Origin: Elusimicrobiota bacterium
GTDB taxonomy: Bacteria > Elusimicrobiota > Elusimicrobia > UBA1565
Direction: 5' to 3'
Length of the DNA: 51,112 nt
NCBI GenBank assembly: GCA_016212885.1
Contig: JACRDO010000044.1
Coordinates: forward strand, 1-51,112
Shown here: in pieces, positions 1-8,899 of the stretch
How positions within the stretch are numbered: the stretch's first letter is position 1
Layout: every line of letters begins with the position of its first letter
Made by a program: the position numbers and the translations under genes
Notes under the pieces: generated by a model
Told to the model about the DNA's origin: nothing
What the model saw: the letters and a program-made list of their open reading frames with translations, nothing else
Databases searched by the model: none

Positions 1-716
1 ACCCCAGGAAGTCGAATGACCCTTGGTTCGCGTCAACCACGCGAGTCTTGTCGGGATGCAGAGCCAGCCCCAGTTCCTCCAGCAGCCTACCCAACGCCGC
101 CAGGGAATGAGTGGCATCCTTGTCCGCCAAGATCACGAGGTCATCCGCGTACCGCACCATACAGGCATCCCATCCTTTTCCCGACGGGGAGCCCTCTTTT
201 TCCTACCGCCTATCCAACTCGTTCAAGTATGCGTTCGCCAGCAGCGGGGAGATCACCCCGCCCTGGGGAGTGCCGGTGGTCTCGTATCGCACCCGGCCTT
301 CTTCCATATGAGCATGGATGGAAAGTGGCCTCCAGGATCGGTTCCAACACGACCTTGACGGCCGCCTGGGCCACCCTATCCCGCACGGCAGGTATTCCTA
401 ACGGCCGCTTCCCACCCTTTGCTTTCGGTATCCACACCCGTCGCACAGCCAGCGGCACATAAGCCTTAACCACCAGGTCCCCTTGCAGAGATGTCAGGAA
501 CTTTTCCAACCCTGACTTCTCAATGGTTTGGAATGTCTCCCCGTCCACCCCGCCGGCTCCCTTGTTGGCTTTGACTCGCCGCCACGCCTCTTCCAATACG
601 TCCAACCGACACACTTTATCCCACAGCGTATAGAAGCGGAAGTCCGGCTCCGCCTTACTCTTGTGGTAGAGCTTACGTTGAAGCTGCTGGATACGGCTTG
701 GGGTTGCTAGGCTCAT
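1..716 (-). pseudogene. ltrA: Group II intron reverse transcriptase/maturase, broken
   Basis: The N-terminal part (about 140 residues from ATG 716) shows LtrA-type RT blocks: GVDGETF, then [14 protein letters not shown], then HPCSYG. At about 304-308 the frame changes and jumps directly to [19 protein letters not shown], then YADDLVILAD near the window edge. The RT block with the first catalytic Asp, normally about 90 residues between these parts, is missing. A further in-frame TAG follows NELDRR near 208. Deletion, frameshift and nonsense codon make this a pseudogene. The reading continues past position 1, so the thumb/X and endonuclease domains cannot be assessed. Confidence 0.9.
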
Positions 717-1050
717 CGCCAAAGTCAAGGCCCTTCGCTCCCGCCGGGTTATGCTGTCCCGGCGATCTACACTACTACGGCCTTGTCCGACTCCCTCTTG
801 ACGTTCCACTCCTTTCGGTTTCGCCTTATAGAGTGGACCCTTTTTTCACCCCATGCGGGGATGAGCCAAGGAGGGCCTCCCATGTTCCCCAATGGACCTT
901 TCCAGGCTTGCAGCTCCGTAAACCCCGGGGGAAACCTCTGCCCGCTCCTGACTCCCACGTGAGACGGCCTCTCGCTACGCGGATTGTCAGGTCTTGTTTC
1001 CGCGGTCAGCACGTTTCAGCCGACAAGGTACATCGAGTCTCACGGCACAC
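1..1050 (-). mobile_element. Group II intron, truncated by window edge
   Basis: On the minus strand a GTGTG sequence, the usual 5' start of bacterial group II introns, lies near 1050. About 330 nt of non-coding, structure-rich sequence follows before the maturase reading frame. The intron sits about 30 nt beyond the stop codon of the caspase/SUMF1 gene, so it does not break that gene. Its 3' end (domains V and VI) is outside the window. The 5' boundary is inferred from the GTGTG motif and is not proven. The encoded reverse transcriptase is broken, so this copy cannot supply its own maturase. Confidence 0.75.
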
Positions 1051-1082
1051 CCAAGTGCCAAGGGTTCAACAGCGGTCATCCC

Positions 1083-3152
1083 TCAACGGGCGACGCGCAG
1101 GCCGAGGTCGGCGCTGCGGCCGCCCGGGCCGCCGCCGTCGCGGCCCGCGGCGCGAAAGACCCCGGCGACGTCGTTGCTCCAGGAGCCCCCACGGCCGACC
1201 CGGCCCGAGCCCGCGGGACTCTCCCACGCACTGCCGTCACTCGGCGCTCCATTGTACGAATCATGATACCAATCCTGGGTCCACTCCCAAACATTTCCCG
1301 CCATGTCGCACAATCCCTGCTCCGTGTTCCCGGCAGTCTTCGAGCACACCGGCCAAGTCGAGTTCCTCCCGCAGCCATTGCCGCCCTGGTTCATCACGGC
1401 CCGCTCGCATAATGGCTCCTCATCGCCCCAAGGATACTTCCGGTCCTTGCCGGCGCTTCTGGCCGCGTACTCCCACTCCGCCTCGGAAGGCAACCGGCCG
1501 CCTACCCACTCGGAAAAGGTCCTGGCTTGATTCCAATCCACGTTGACCACGGGTTGGTCATCGCCTCCCTCATACGAGCTTGGCGGCGTGCAGGCCCCGG
1601 CCTCAACGCACGCCTTGTACTGCTTGTTGGTCGCCTCGGTCTTGGACATCTGGAAGGATTTGACCGTGACGCGGTGGACAGGCTTTGAATTGCTCCACTC
1701 CCGGTCGCCCATCATGAAACTCCCGGCCGGGATTCTTACCCAGCGGATACCGCCCGCAGGCGAGGCCTTGACGGTCCCGGCTGGAAGAAACCCCGCCAGA
1801 TCCCCGACATAGGGGTTATCTTCCTCGGCCTTGCCGTAGGCGTCCACGAACATCTGGGCCCAGCGTCTCTTGTCCTGGGGCTGGACAACCTCCAAGGGCA
1901 AAAGCTCGCTCAGTTTCTCCCAGTCCGCATCCCTGGCTTCCTCGCGCTTGCGCCTGGCGTCCTCGGCCGCGGCCAGCTCCCCGGCGTAGCGCCCCCACTC
2001 CGCGGCCCGGGCTAGGGCCTTGTCTGCGAAAGCCGGCGTCGAACCGGCAAGCTCGCGCCACTTGGCCGCCTTGTCCCCGGCTGAGGCGGAGCTCTTGTCG
2101 AACAGGGTGGCCTCGTTGAACTTCTTGAGCCCCGGGATGTCCAGGCTCCTGAAGTCCGCCCCTCCGGCCAGGTCCCTGATGGCCGCGGGTGCCTGCGCCC
2201 TGGGCACCGCTGGAAGGACCGAGACCCTGAACATCTCCTCGCGCGCCCCGGCCCCGGCCGTGGCCTTGGCCAAGGCCGCCAGGTCCGGCCCCTTCTCCCC
2301 GGGTGCTGCGCCGAACACCGTCTCTTCCTTGCCCGTCAGCTCCGGCGTCTGGTTGCGGCCGCGCAAGGTCGCTTCCAAAGCGTCGCTCGCATAGCGCCAC
2401 AAATCCCCGGCCGTCACCCGGGCCTTCCCGGCCCACCCGCGCAGGCCTCCCAGCACGAGATAGCTGAAAGCCGGACGCCCCGCGCCCGGCAGGGCGCCCG
2501 CGAACTGGTCCGCCTTGGCGGCCGTCAACACCGCCACCCTCGGGTCAGCTGGACCCGACGCGGCCACCAGCACCATCGGCTGAAGGTTGGGCGCGATCAT
2601 GGAGCCGTCCCGCGCGCGGCCCGAAAAGCAGGCGTCGATCACCACCCGGATCGAGCCGGCCCTGCTTTCGGAGAGCGCCTTCAGAAGCTCCAGGCGCCGC
2701 AGGCTCCTGAGATCAAGGCTCCTGGCCTTCTGCTGGGCGTCCACCCCCACCAGCAGGCCGTCCTTGCCGTCCGCGGCCGGAGCCCCGTGGCCGATGAAGA
2801 CGAACCACAGGGCCCCCTCGGGCCCAGCCCTCCCGGCCGCCTTGCGGGCCGCATCCAGCATCTCATCCGACGTGGCGTCCACCCCGGTCAGGAGCTTGAC
2901 TTTGCCAACCGGGACGCCGCGGGTTTTGGTGAAGTAGTCGTACCAGGCCTTGGCGTTGGACTCGGCCCCCGCCACCGGCGCGACGAAGGCATAGCCTTCG
3001 ATGCCAACCACCACGGCCGCGTCCGCCTCCCCGCCGCCAACGGCCCGGGCGGGTTGGGTCATGTCGGGCCAGGAGGCCTCCTGGCCCAGGGCGTGGCACG
3101 CCGCGGCGACCGAAATCACGACCGCCGCCACGCCAGGCAACCGCAGATTCAT
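1083..3152 (-). CDS. Exported caspase-like (C14) / SUMF1-fold fusion protein
   Basis: 689 residues. A hydrophobic N-terminus (residues 5-23) is a signal peptide; cleavage near ALG|Q fits signal peptidase I, although Cys19 could be a weak lipobox. Residues about 45-280 form a metacaspase-type p20 domain with the dyad His122 (FIGHG) and Cys175 (VIDACFSG). A helical, Ala-rich charged linker follows, then a formylglycine-generating-enzyme-like (SUMF1/C-type lectin) fold from about 465, with RWVRIPAGSFMMGD, LPSEAEWEYAAR, DMAGNVWEWTQDWY and C-terminal LGLRVAR. The paired active-site cysteines of true FGE near the end are absent; GGSWSNDVAGVFRAAGR stands there. The second domain is therefore probably a binding fold. 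Target unknown. The group II intron follows directly downstream. Confidence 0.85.
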   Translation of the reverse strand: MNLRLPGVAAVVISVAAACHALGQEASWPDMTQPARAVGGGEADAAVVVGIEGYAFVAPVAGAESNAKAWYDYFTKTRGVPVGKVKLLTGVDATSDEMLDAARKAAGRAGPEGALWFVFIGHGAPAADGKDGLLVGVDAQQKARSLDLRSLRRLELLKALSESRAGSIRVVIDACFSGRARDGSMIAPNLQPMVLVAASGPADPRVAVLTAAKADQFAGALPGAGRPAFSYLVLGGLRGWAGKARVTAGDLWRYASDALEATLRGRNQTPELTGKEETVFGAAPGEKGPDLAALAKATAGAGAREEMFRVSVLPAVPRAQAPAAIRDLAGGADFRSLDIPGLKKFNEATLFDKSSASAGDKAAKWRELAGSTPAFADKALARAAEWGRYAGELAAAEDARRKREEARDADWEKLSELLPLEVVQPQDKRRWAQMFVDAYGKAEEDNPYVGDLAGFLPAGTVKASPAGGIRWVRIPAGSFMMGDREWSNSKPVHRVTVKSFQMSKTEATNKQYKACVEAGACTPPSSYEGGDDQPVVNVDWNQARTFSEWVGGRLPSEAEWEYAARSAGKDRKYPWGDEEPLCERAVMNQGGNGCGRNSTWPVCSKTAGNTEQGLCDMAGNVWEWTQDWYHDSYNGAPSDGSAWESPAGSGRVGRGGSWSNDVAGVFRAAGRDGGGPGGRSADLGLRVAR

Positions 3153-3165
3153 GAGCGCCCTCCGC

Positions 3166-5226
3166 CTACGCTTCCGCTTCCTCGGCCTTGGTCTGTTTCG
3201 CCACGTCCACGATGCCCTGCGCCAGGTGGGAGGGCACGATCTCGTAGTGCGAGAAGGTCATCGTGTACGTCCCGCGGCCGCCGGTGATGGACTTCATCTC
3301 GTTGACGTATTTATACATCTCGTCCAAGGGCACCTTGGCCTTGATCGTCTGGGACCCGTCGCCGGCCTCCATGCCCATGACCCGCCCGCGCCTCTGGTTG
3401 AGGCTGCCTGCGATGTCGCCCATGAACTCTTCGGGGACCACGAACTCCACGTCCATGATCGGCTCGAGGATCACGGGCCTCGCCTTCTGCATGCATTCCT
3501 TGAAAGCCCGGCGCCCCGCGATCTGGAAGGCGATGTCCTTGGAGTCCACCGGGTGCGTCTTCCCGTCGTAGATGATGGCGCGGACGTCCACGACCGGGAA
3601 CCCGGCGAGCACTCCAGACTGCAGCGCGCCCCGGACCCCCTTCTCGCAGCTCACGATGAAGGGGCCGGGGATGGAGCCGCCCTTGATCTCATCGGCGAAC
3701 TCGAAGCCGCCGCCGCGCGGAAGCGGCTCGATGCGCATCCACACCTCGGCGAACTGCCCGGCGCCGCCCGTTTGCTTCTTGTGACGGTACTGCGAGCCGC
3801 CCTTGCCCAGGATCGTCTCCTTGTAGGCGACCTTCGGGGTGCCCATGTCCACCGCGACCCCGTAGCGCACCTTCATGCGGTTGATCATCATGCCGATGTG
3901 CATGTCCCCCATGCCGGAGACGATCAATTCCTTCGTCTGCTCGTCCCTCGTGGTCTTGAAGGTCGGGTCCTCGGCTACCAGCTTGTGCAGGGCGGTCGAT
4001 ATCTTCTCCTCGTCCATGCGGGTCTTGGGCTTCAAGGAATAGGAGATGGCCGGTTCAGGGAAGCGGATCTCGTCGAGCTTCAGCGGATTCTTCTCGTCGC
4101 CCAGGGAATCGTCGGTGTCGGTCTCCTTCAACTTGGCCATGCAGCCGATATCGCCGGCCTGGATGGATTCGAGCGAAGTCTGCGCCTTCCCCACCAGCGT
4201 GAACAGCGGGCCGCTCTTCTCCCTGGCGCCTTTGGTCACGTTGTAGAACCCGGAGTTGGTCTGGAGCTTCCCGGAGAACACCTTGAAGATGGAGATCTGG
4301 CCCAAGTACGGGTCCGAGAGGGTCTTAAAGACCAGCGCGGCGAACGGGCCGCTCGGATTCATCTCCAGCTCCACTTTCTCGGAGTTGGCCGGATTGGTCG
4401 CCTCGCACTTGGGCCTGTCGGCCGGAGACGGGAGGTGGTTGACGATGACGTCGATGAGCTCCTTGACGCCGATATCGCCGGTGGAGGAGCCGCAGAGGAT
4501 GGGGATCAGCTTGCCTTCGGCGAAGGCTTTTCGCAGGGCGCCCTTGATCTCGTCGGCGGAGAGCTCGCCCTTCTCCAGGTATTTCTCTAGCAGGACGTCG
4601 TCCGTCTCCGCGACCGCCTCCGAGAGCAGGTCCAGGGCGAACTTGGACTTGGCCTTCTCCTCCTCGGAGAGCTTGTCCATCCCCTGGCGATTGAGGAGGC
4701 TGACGACCCCGCTGAAGGAGGATTCCTTCCCGATCGGATAGGCCAGCGGGACGCAGTTCTTGCCGAATCTCTTGCGGATGGCTTCCACGCAATGGTCGAA
4801 GTCCGCGTACTCCTTGTCGAGCTTGTTGATGAAGAACAGGGAGGCCACGCCCTTCTCCTTGGACATCTTGTGGCCCCTCTCGGTCCCGAACTCCACCCCC
4901 CCGGTCGCGTTGACCACGACCACGTTCGCCTCGACCGCCCTCAGCCCGCCGACTATCTCGCCCACGAAATCCGTATAGCCCGGGGTATCGATCATGTTGA
5001 CTTTGATCCCGCCCGACACGAAGCTCAGCAGAGAGGAGCTCAGCGAGCACTTCCTCTCCTTCTCGTCCTCGTTGTAGTCTGATGCCGTGTTGCCCTCGCC
5101 GACATTCCCCATCTTGGATATCGCGCCGCCGCCAAACAGGATGGCCTCGGCCAAAGAGGTCTTCCCGCTCCCGGAGTGACCCAGCAGAATCACGTTTCGG
5201 ATGTCTTTCGGCTCAAAAGTCGGCAT
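3166..5226 (-). CDS. EF-G-like translational GTPase (EF-G2 type)
   Basis: 686 residues, full EF-G length. The G domain shows P-loop GHSGSGKT (16-23), DTPGYTDF (from 80) and NKLDKE (from 134), followed by domains II-V including a domain IV segment KETILGKGGSQYRHKKQTGGAGQFAEV and a typical domain V end. Canonical EF-G has AHIDAGKTT and DTPGHVDF; the His of G3 replaced by Tyr and the altered P-loop place this in the EF-G-like/EF-G2 group, whose exact role (translocation, recycling or stress) varies. AGAAAGGAT lies about 9 nt before ATG 5226. It is transcribed divergently from metH. Not necessarily the main fusA of the cell. Confidence 0.93.
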   Translation of the reverse strand: MPTFEPKDIRNVILLGHSGSGKTSLAEAILFGGGAISKMGNVGEGNTASDYNEDEKERKCSLSSSLLSFVSGGIKVNMIDTPGYTDFVGEIVGGLRAVEANVVVVNATGGVEFGTERGHKMSKEKGVASLFFINKLDKEYADFDHCVEAIRKRFGKNCVPLAYPIGKESSFSGVVSLLNRQGMDKLSEEEKAKSKFALDLLSEAVAETDDVLLEKYLEKGELSADEIKGALRKAFAEGKLIPILCGSSTGDIGVKELIDVIVNHLPSPADRPKCEATNPANSEKVELEMNPSGPFAALVFKTLSDPYLGQISIFKVFSGKLQTNSGFYNVTKGAREKSGPLFTLVGKAQTSLESIQAGDIGCMAKLKETDTDDSLGDEKNPLKLDEIRFPEPAISYSLKPKTRMDEEKISTALHKLVAEDPTFKTTRDEQTKELIVSGMGDMHIGMMINRMKVRYGVAVDMGTPKVAYKETILGKGGSQYRHKKQTGGAGQFAEVWMRIEPLPRGGGFEFADEIKGGSIPGPFIVSCEKGVRGALQSGVLAGFPVVDVRAIIYDGKTHPVDSKDIAFQIAGRRAFKECMQKARPVILEPIMDVEFVVPEEFMGDIAGSLNQRRGRVMGMEAGDGSQTIKAKVPLDEMYKYVNEMKSITGGRGTYTMTFSHYEIVPSHLAQGIVDVAKQTKAEEAEA

Positions 5227-5276
5227 AATTTATATCCTTTCTATCGACGGCTTTTTCCAGAGGAAGTCAAATGAGA

Positions 5277-5307
5277 ATTATATTATATTGCGGCGGCCTC
5301 GCGTCAA
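5277..5307 (-). promoter_or_regulatory. Sigma70-type promoter of EF-G-like gene
   Basis: On the minus strand TTGACG (complement of 5302-5307) is followed by overlapping AT-rich -10 candidates, TATAAT at 5282-5287 and 5277-5282 and TAATAT between them. This gives a leader of roughly 45 nt containing the Shine-Dalgarno sequence. Spacing depends on which hexamer is used (14 to 19). Confidence 0.5.
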
Positions 5308-5314
5308 TTTTACC

Positions 5315-5320
5315 TATAAT
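5315..5320 (+). promoter_or_regulatory. -10 box upstream of metH
   Basis: TATAAT at 5315-5320, with no convincing -35 at 17 nt. The metH ATG is 80 nt downstream, and nearly all of the interval is the palindromic repeat 5322-5398. Confidence 0.45.
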
Positions 5321-5321
5321 G

Positions 5322-5398
5322 GGGGTCAGGTCTGGACATTAGACATTGTGAACAGCAGGATTCAGCCATGTCAATGTCTACTGTCCAGACCTGACCCC
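5322..5398. repeat. REP-like 27-bp inverted repeat
   Basis: Arms 5322-5348 and 5372-5398 are inverted repeats matching at 26 of 27 positions, each beginning GGGGTCAGGTCTGGACA when read inward, around a 23-nt loop. The tip sequence GGGGTCAGG is typical of palindromic repeats mobilised by REP-associated Y1 transposases (RAYT/TnpA_REP); no such transposase is in the window. The element ends 2 nt before the metH start codon, so any mRNA from the upstream -10 would start with a long hairpin. Confidence 0.85.
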
Positions 5399-5400
5399 TT

Positions 5401-8400
5401 ATGAACTTCCAGCGCTTCGAAAACCGGGGCCGCGAGGACGAGCTGAAGGCCCTGCTGGAAGAGCGCATCCTCATCCTGGACGGCGGCATGGGCACGGCCC
5501 TGCAGGCCGCGAATCTGAGCGCCGAGGATTTCGGGGGCCGGGACTATGAGGGCTGCAACGAGCACCTGGTCCTGAGCAAGCCCGAGGCCGTCTCCAGGGT
5601 TCACGCCGGCTACTTCGAGGCCGGGGCCGACATCGTGGAGACGAACACCTTCGGAGCGGTCCGGCATGTCCTGGCCGAGTACGGCCTCCAGGAGAAGACC
5701 GCCCAGATCAACCTCTCGGCCGCCCGCCTGGCGGTCCATGAGGCCGCGCGGTTCTCGACCCCGACCAAGCCGCGCTTCGTCGCAGGCTCCATGGGCCCGG
5801 GGACCAAGACGATCTCGGTGACCGGGGGGATCTCTTTCGACGAGGTCCGGCGCAACCACGCGGAGCAGGCCCGCGCCCTGGCGGAAGGCGGCTGCGACCT
5901 CCTCCTGCTGGAGACCCAGCAGGACACCCTCAACGTCAAGGCCTCTCTCCTCGGCATCCAGGACGCTTTCCTGTCCCTGGGCCGCTCGGTTCCGGTCATC
6001 CTCTCGGTCTCGGTGGAGACCATGGGCGCCATGCTCGGCGGCCAGACCATCGAAGCGCTCTACTGCTCCATCGAGCATTTCGGCCTGCTGGCCGCGGGCC
6101 TCAACTGCGCGACCGGCCCGGATTTCATGACCGACCACCTGCGGGCCCTCTCCGGGGTCTCGCGCCTGCCGACCATCGTCTACCCGAACGCCGGCCTCCC
6201 CGACGAGAACGGCCGCTACGGCGAGACGCCGGAGGCCTTCGCGGCGAAGCTGCGCCGCTTCGCGGTTGAGGGCTGGGTCAACATCGCGGGCGGCTGCTGC
6301 GGGACGAGCGCGGCCCACATCCGCGCCGCGGAGGCCGCCCTCCGGGGCCTTCGGCCGCGCAGGCCGGCCGCGGCCCGCGGCTCGGCCCTCAGCGGCCTCG
6401 AGGCCCTGGTCATCGAGGATGACCGCCGCCCGATCCTGGTCGGAGAGAGGATGAACGTCATCGGATCGAGGCTCTTCAAGAGCCTCATCGCCCGCCAAGC
6501 CTACGACGAGGCCTCCGAGATCGGCCGCGGGCAGATCCGGGGCGGCGCGCAGATCCTGGACATCTGCCTGGCGGATCCCGACCGCGACGAGAAGGCCGAC
6601 ATGGAGAGGCTCCTCTCCTTCCTCGTTCGCAAGGTCAAGGCGCCCTGGATGATCGACTCGACCGACCCTGCGGTCGTCGAGGCGGCGCTCAAGGCCTGCC
6701 CCGGCAAAGCCGTCATCAACTCGGTGAACCTGGAGGACGGCGGCTCGCGCCTTGGGGAGGTCGCCCTCCTAGCGCGCAGCTACGGCGCGGCGCTCGTGGC
6801 GGGGACCATCGACGAGGACAAGGCCTCCGGCATGGCGCTCACGCGCGAGCGCAAGCTCGCCGTCGCCCGCCGCCTCCACGCCCTATTGACCCGCGAGTGC
6901 GGCCTGCCGGAGGAGGACCTCTACTTCGACCCGCTCGTCTTCCCCTGCGCCACAGCGGATAAGGAGCGCACCATTTCCGCTGTGGAGACGATCGAGGGGC
7001 TGCGCCTCATCAAGAAGGAGTTTCCCCTTTCAAAGACCCTGCTGGGCATCTCCAACGTTTCTTTCGGCCTGCCGCCCGCGGGGCGCGAGGTGCTCAACGC
7101 CGTCTTCCTCCGCCATTGCATCGAGGCGGGCCTGGATTTGGCCATCGTCAACACGGAGAAGCTCGCCCGATACTCCGCCCTGGGCGCCGACGAGAGGGCC
7201 CTGGCCGAGCGCCTGCTCTTCTCGGGCGACGAGGAGGTCGCCGCGGCTTTCGCGGCCCGCTTCCGCGAGGCCCGGCCGAAGGCGCCCGAAGCCGAGGGAG
7301 GCCCGAAGCCGCCGGCGGAGGAGCGCATCGCGCGCTGCATCGTCTCCGGCTCCAAGGAGGGGCTGTCGGAGGCGCTCGATGAGCTGCTCCTGCGGGAAAC
7401 GCCGCTCCAGATCATCAACGGCCCGCTGATGAAGGGCATGGACGAGGTCGGCCGCATCTTCGCGGCCGATGAGATGATCGTAGCCGAGGTCCTGCAGTCC
7501 GCGGAGGTCATGAAGGCTGCCGTGGCGCACCTGGAGCCCCGCATGGACCCCGGGTCCATGCCCCGGCGCGGGAAGGTCCTGCTGGCCACGGTCAAAGGCG
7601 ACGTCCACGACATCGGCAAGAACCTGGTCCATATCCTCCTCAAGAACAACGGCTACGAGGTCTTGGACCTCGGCATCAAGGTGGAGCCGCAGTTCCTCAT
7701 CGAGAGAGCCCGCCTCCACAAGCCGGACATAATCGGCCTCTCGGGCCTGCTGGTGAAGTCCACCCAGCAGATGGCCGCGACCGTGTCGGACATGAAGGCC
7801 GCGGGCATCTCGGCGCCGGTCCTGGCGGGCGGCGCGGCGCTGAGCGCCCGGTTCACCGCGGCGAAGCTCGCTCCCGCCTACGGGGGCCCGGTGTTCTACG
7901 CCAAGGACGCCATGCTTGGCCTGGGCCTGGCGAACCAGCTCCAGGACCCCGCCCGGCGCCAGGCCCTGCTGGAGGAGAACTCGCGCCTTCAGCAGAGGCT
8001 CGTGAGCCCCGATCCCGCCCCCGCTCCATCGCCGGCGCGGCCCCCGGCTCCCGCGCCCCGCCACAGCCACGACATCCCGACCCCCCCGGACATAGAGCTC
8101 CACGTCGCAGATAACTTCGATCTCGATGACATTTTCGGTCATATCAACGCGACGATGCTCTACGGCAAGCACCTGGGCCTTCGGGGACCGATCGAGACGC
8201 TCCTGGCGCAGGGGGACAGGAAGGCCGTCGAGCTCCAGGAGGCCGTGCGCTCGCTCCAGAGGGAGGCGCGGGAGAACCGCCTGCTCAGGCCGCGCGCGGT
8301 CTTCCGCTTCTACCCGGCCCAGGCGGAGGGGGATTCCATCCTCATCTACGATTGCTCCCCGCCGTCCGGCGCGCCCGTCGAGACCTTCACGTTCCCTCGG

Positions 8401-8892
8401 CAGGCGGGCGGGGATAGGCTCTGCCTGGCGGACTTCGTGGCCCCGCGCGCTCAAGGCCGCATGGATTACGTGGCCCTCTTCGCGGCGACTTGCGGGGCAG
8501 GGGTCCGCGAGCTGTCCGAACGCTGGCGCACCGCGGGCGACTACTTCAAATCTCACGCCCTGCAGTCCCTGGCGATCGAGAGCGCCGAAGCGCTCGCCGA
8601 GCTGCTGCACGAGCGCATCCGCTCCCTGTGGGGCATTCCCGACCTCGTCGGCCTCACGCTGAAGGAAAGCTCCCAGGCCCGCTGCCGCGGCCTGCGCTTC
8701 AGCTTCGGCTACCCAGCCTGTCCGGCGATCGATGACCAGGTCAAGCTCTTCCGCCTGCTCGAGCCCGAGCGGAACATCGGGGTGCGCCTGAGCGAGGGCT
8801 TCATGATGGACCCCGAAGCCAGCGTCTCGGCCCTCGTGTTCCATCACCCCGAAGCCCGGTACTTCTCCGTCGGAGCAGCGCGCATCCCCTAA
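5401..8892 (+). CDS. metH: Cobalamin-dependent methionine synthase
   Basis: 1163 residues, close to the 1227 of E. coli MetH. Transfers methyl from methyltetrahydrofolate to homocysteine through methylcobalamin. Homocysteine domain (1-310) begins [13 protein letters not shown] and carries the zinc cysteines Cys236 (NCATGP) and Cys299/Cys300 (GGCCGT). Pterin domain follows from about 325 ([12 protein letters not shown]). Cap and B12-binding modules contain DVHDIGKNL with the cobalt-ligand His736, and the C-terminal AdoMet reactivation domain has [12 protein letters not shown]. All modules are intact. No Shine-Dalgarno precedes the ATG because a REP-like palindrome ends 2 nt upstream. No cobalamin or SAM riboswitch is visible. 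Confidence 0.97.
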   Translation: MNFQRFENRGREDELKALLEERILILDGGMGTALQAANLSAEDFGGRDYEGCNEHLVLSKPEAVSRVHAGYFEAGADIVETNTFGAVRHVLAEYGLQEKTAQINLSAARLAVHEAARFSTPTKPRFVAGSMGPGTKTISVTGGISFDEVRRNHAEQARALAEGGCDLLLLETQQDTLNVKASLLGIQDAFLSLGRSVPVILSVSVETMGAMLGGQTIEALYCSIEHFGLLAAGLNCATGPDFMTDHLRALSGVSRLPTIVYPNAGLPDENGRYGETPEAFAAKLRRFAVEGWVNIAGGCCGTSAAHIRAAEAALRGLRPRRPAAARGSALSGLEALVIEDDRRPILVGERMNVIGSRLFKSLIARQAYDEASEIGRGQIRGGAQILDICLADPDRDEKADMERLLSFLVRKVKAPWMIDSTDPAVVEAALKACPGKAVINSVNLEDGGSRLGEVALLARSYGAALVAGTIDEDKASGMALTRERKLAVARRLHALLTRECGLPEEDLYFDPLVFPCATADKERTISAVETIEGLRLIKKEFPLSKTLLGISNVSFGLPPAGREVLNAVFLRHCIEAGLDLAIVNTEKLARYSALGADERALAERLLFSGDEEVAAAFAARFREARPKAPEAEGGPKPPAEERIARCIVSGSKEGLSEALDELLLRETPLQIINGPLMKGMDEVGRIFAADEMIVAEVLQSAEVMKAAVAHLEPRMDPGSMPRRGKVLLATVKGDVHDIGKNLVHILLKNNGYEVLDLGIKVEPQFLIERARLHKPDIIGLSGLLVKSTQQMAATVSDMKAAGISAPVLAGGAALSARFTAAKLAPAYGGPVFYAKDAMLGLGLANQLQDPARRQALLEENSRLQQRLVSPDPAPAPSPARPPAPAPRHSHDIPTPPDIELHVADNFDLDDIFGHINATMLYGKHLGLRGPIETLLAQGDRKAVELQEAVRSLQREARENRLLRPRAVFRFYPAQAEGDSILIYDCSPPSGAPVETFTFPRQAGGDRLCLADFVAPRAQGRMDYVALFAATCGAGVRELSERWRTAGDYFKSHALQSLAIESAEALAELLHERIRSLWGIPDLVGLTLKESSQARCRGLRFSFGYPACPAIDDQVKLFRLLEPERNIGVRLSEGFMMDPEASVSALVFHHPEARYFSVGAARIP

Positions 8893-8899
8893 GCCCTCA

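Noticed and set aside
3001-4590. 529-codon open frame antisense to the EF-G-like gene
   Set aside because: Shadow of a conserved GTPase; rich in His/Leu/Arg runs without domain motifs.
5227-5400. Cobalamin or SAM riboswitch before metH
   Set aside because: The leader is almost wholly the palindromic repeat; no conserved riboswitch core was visible.
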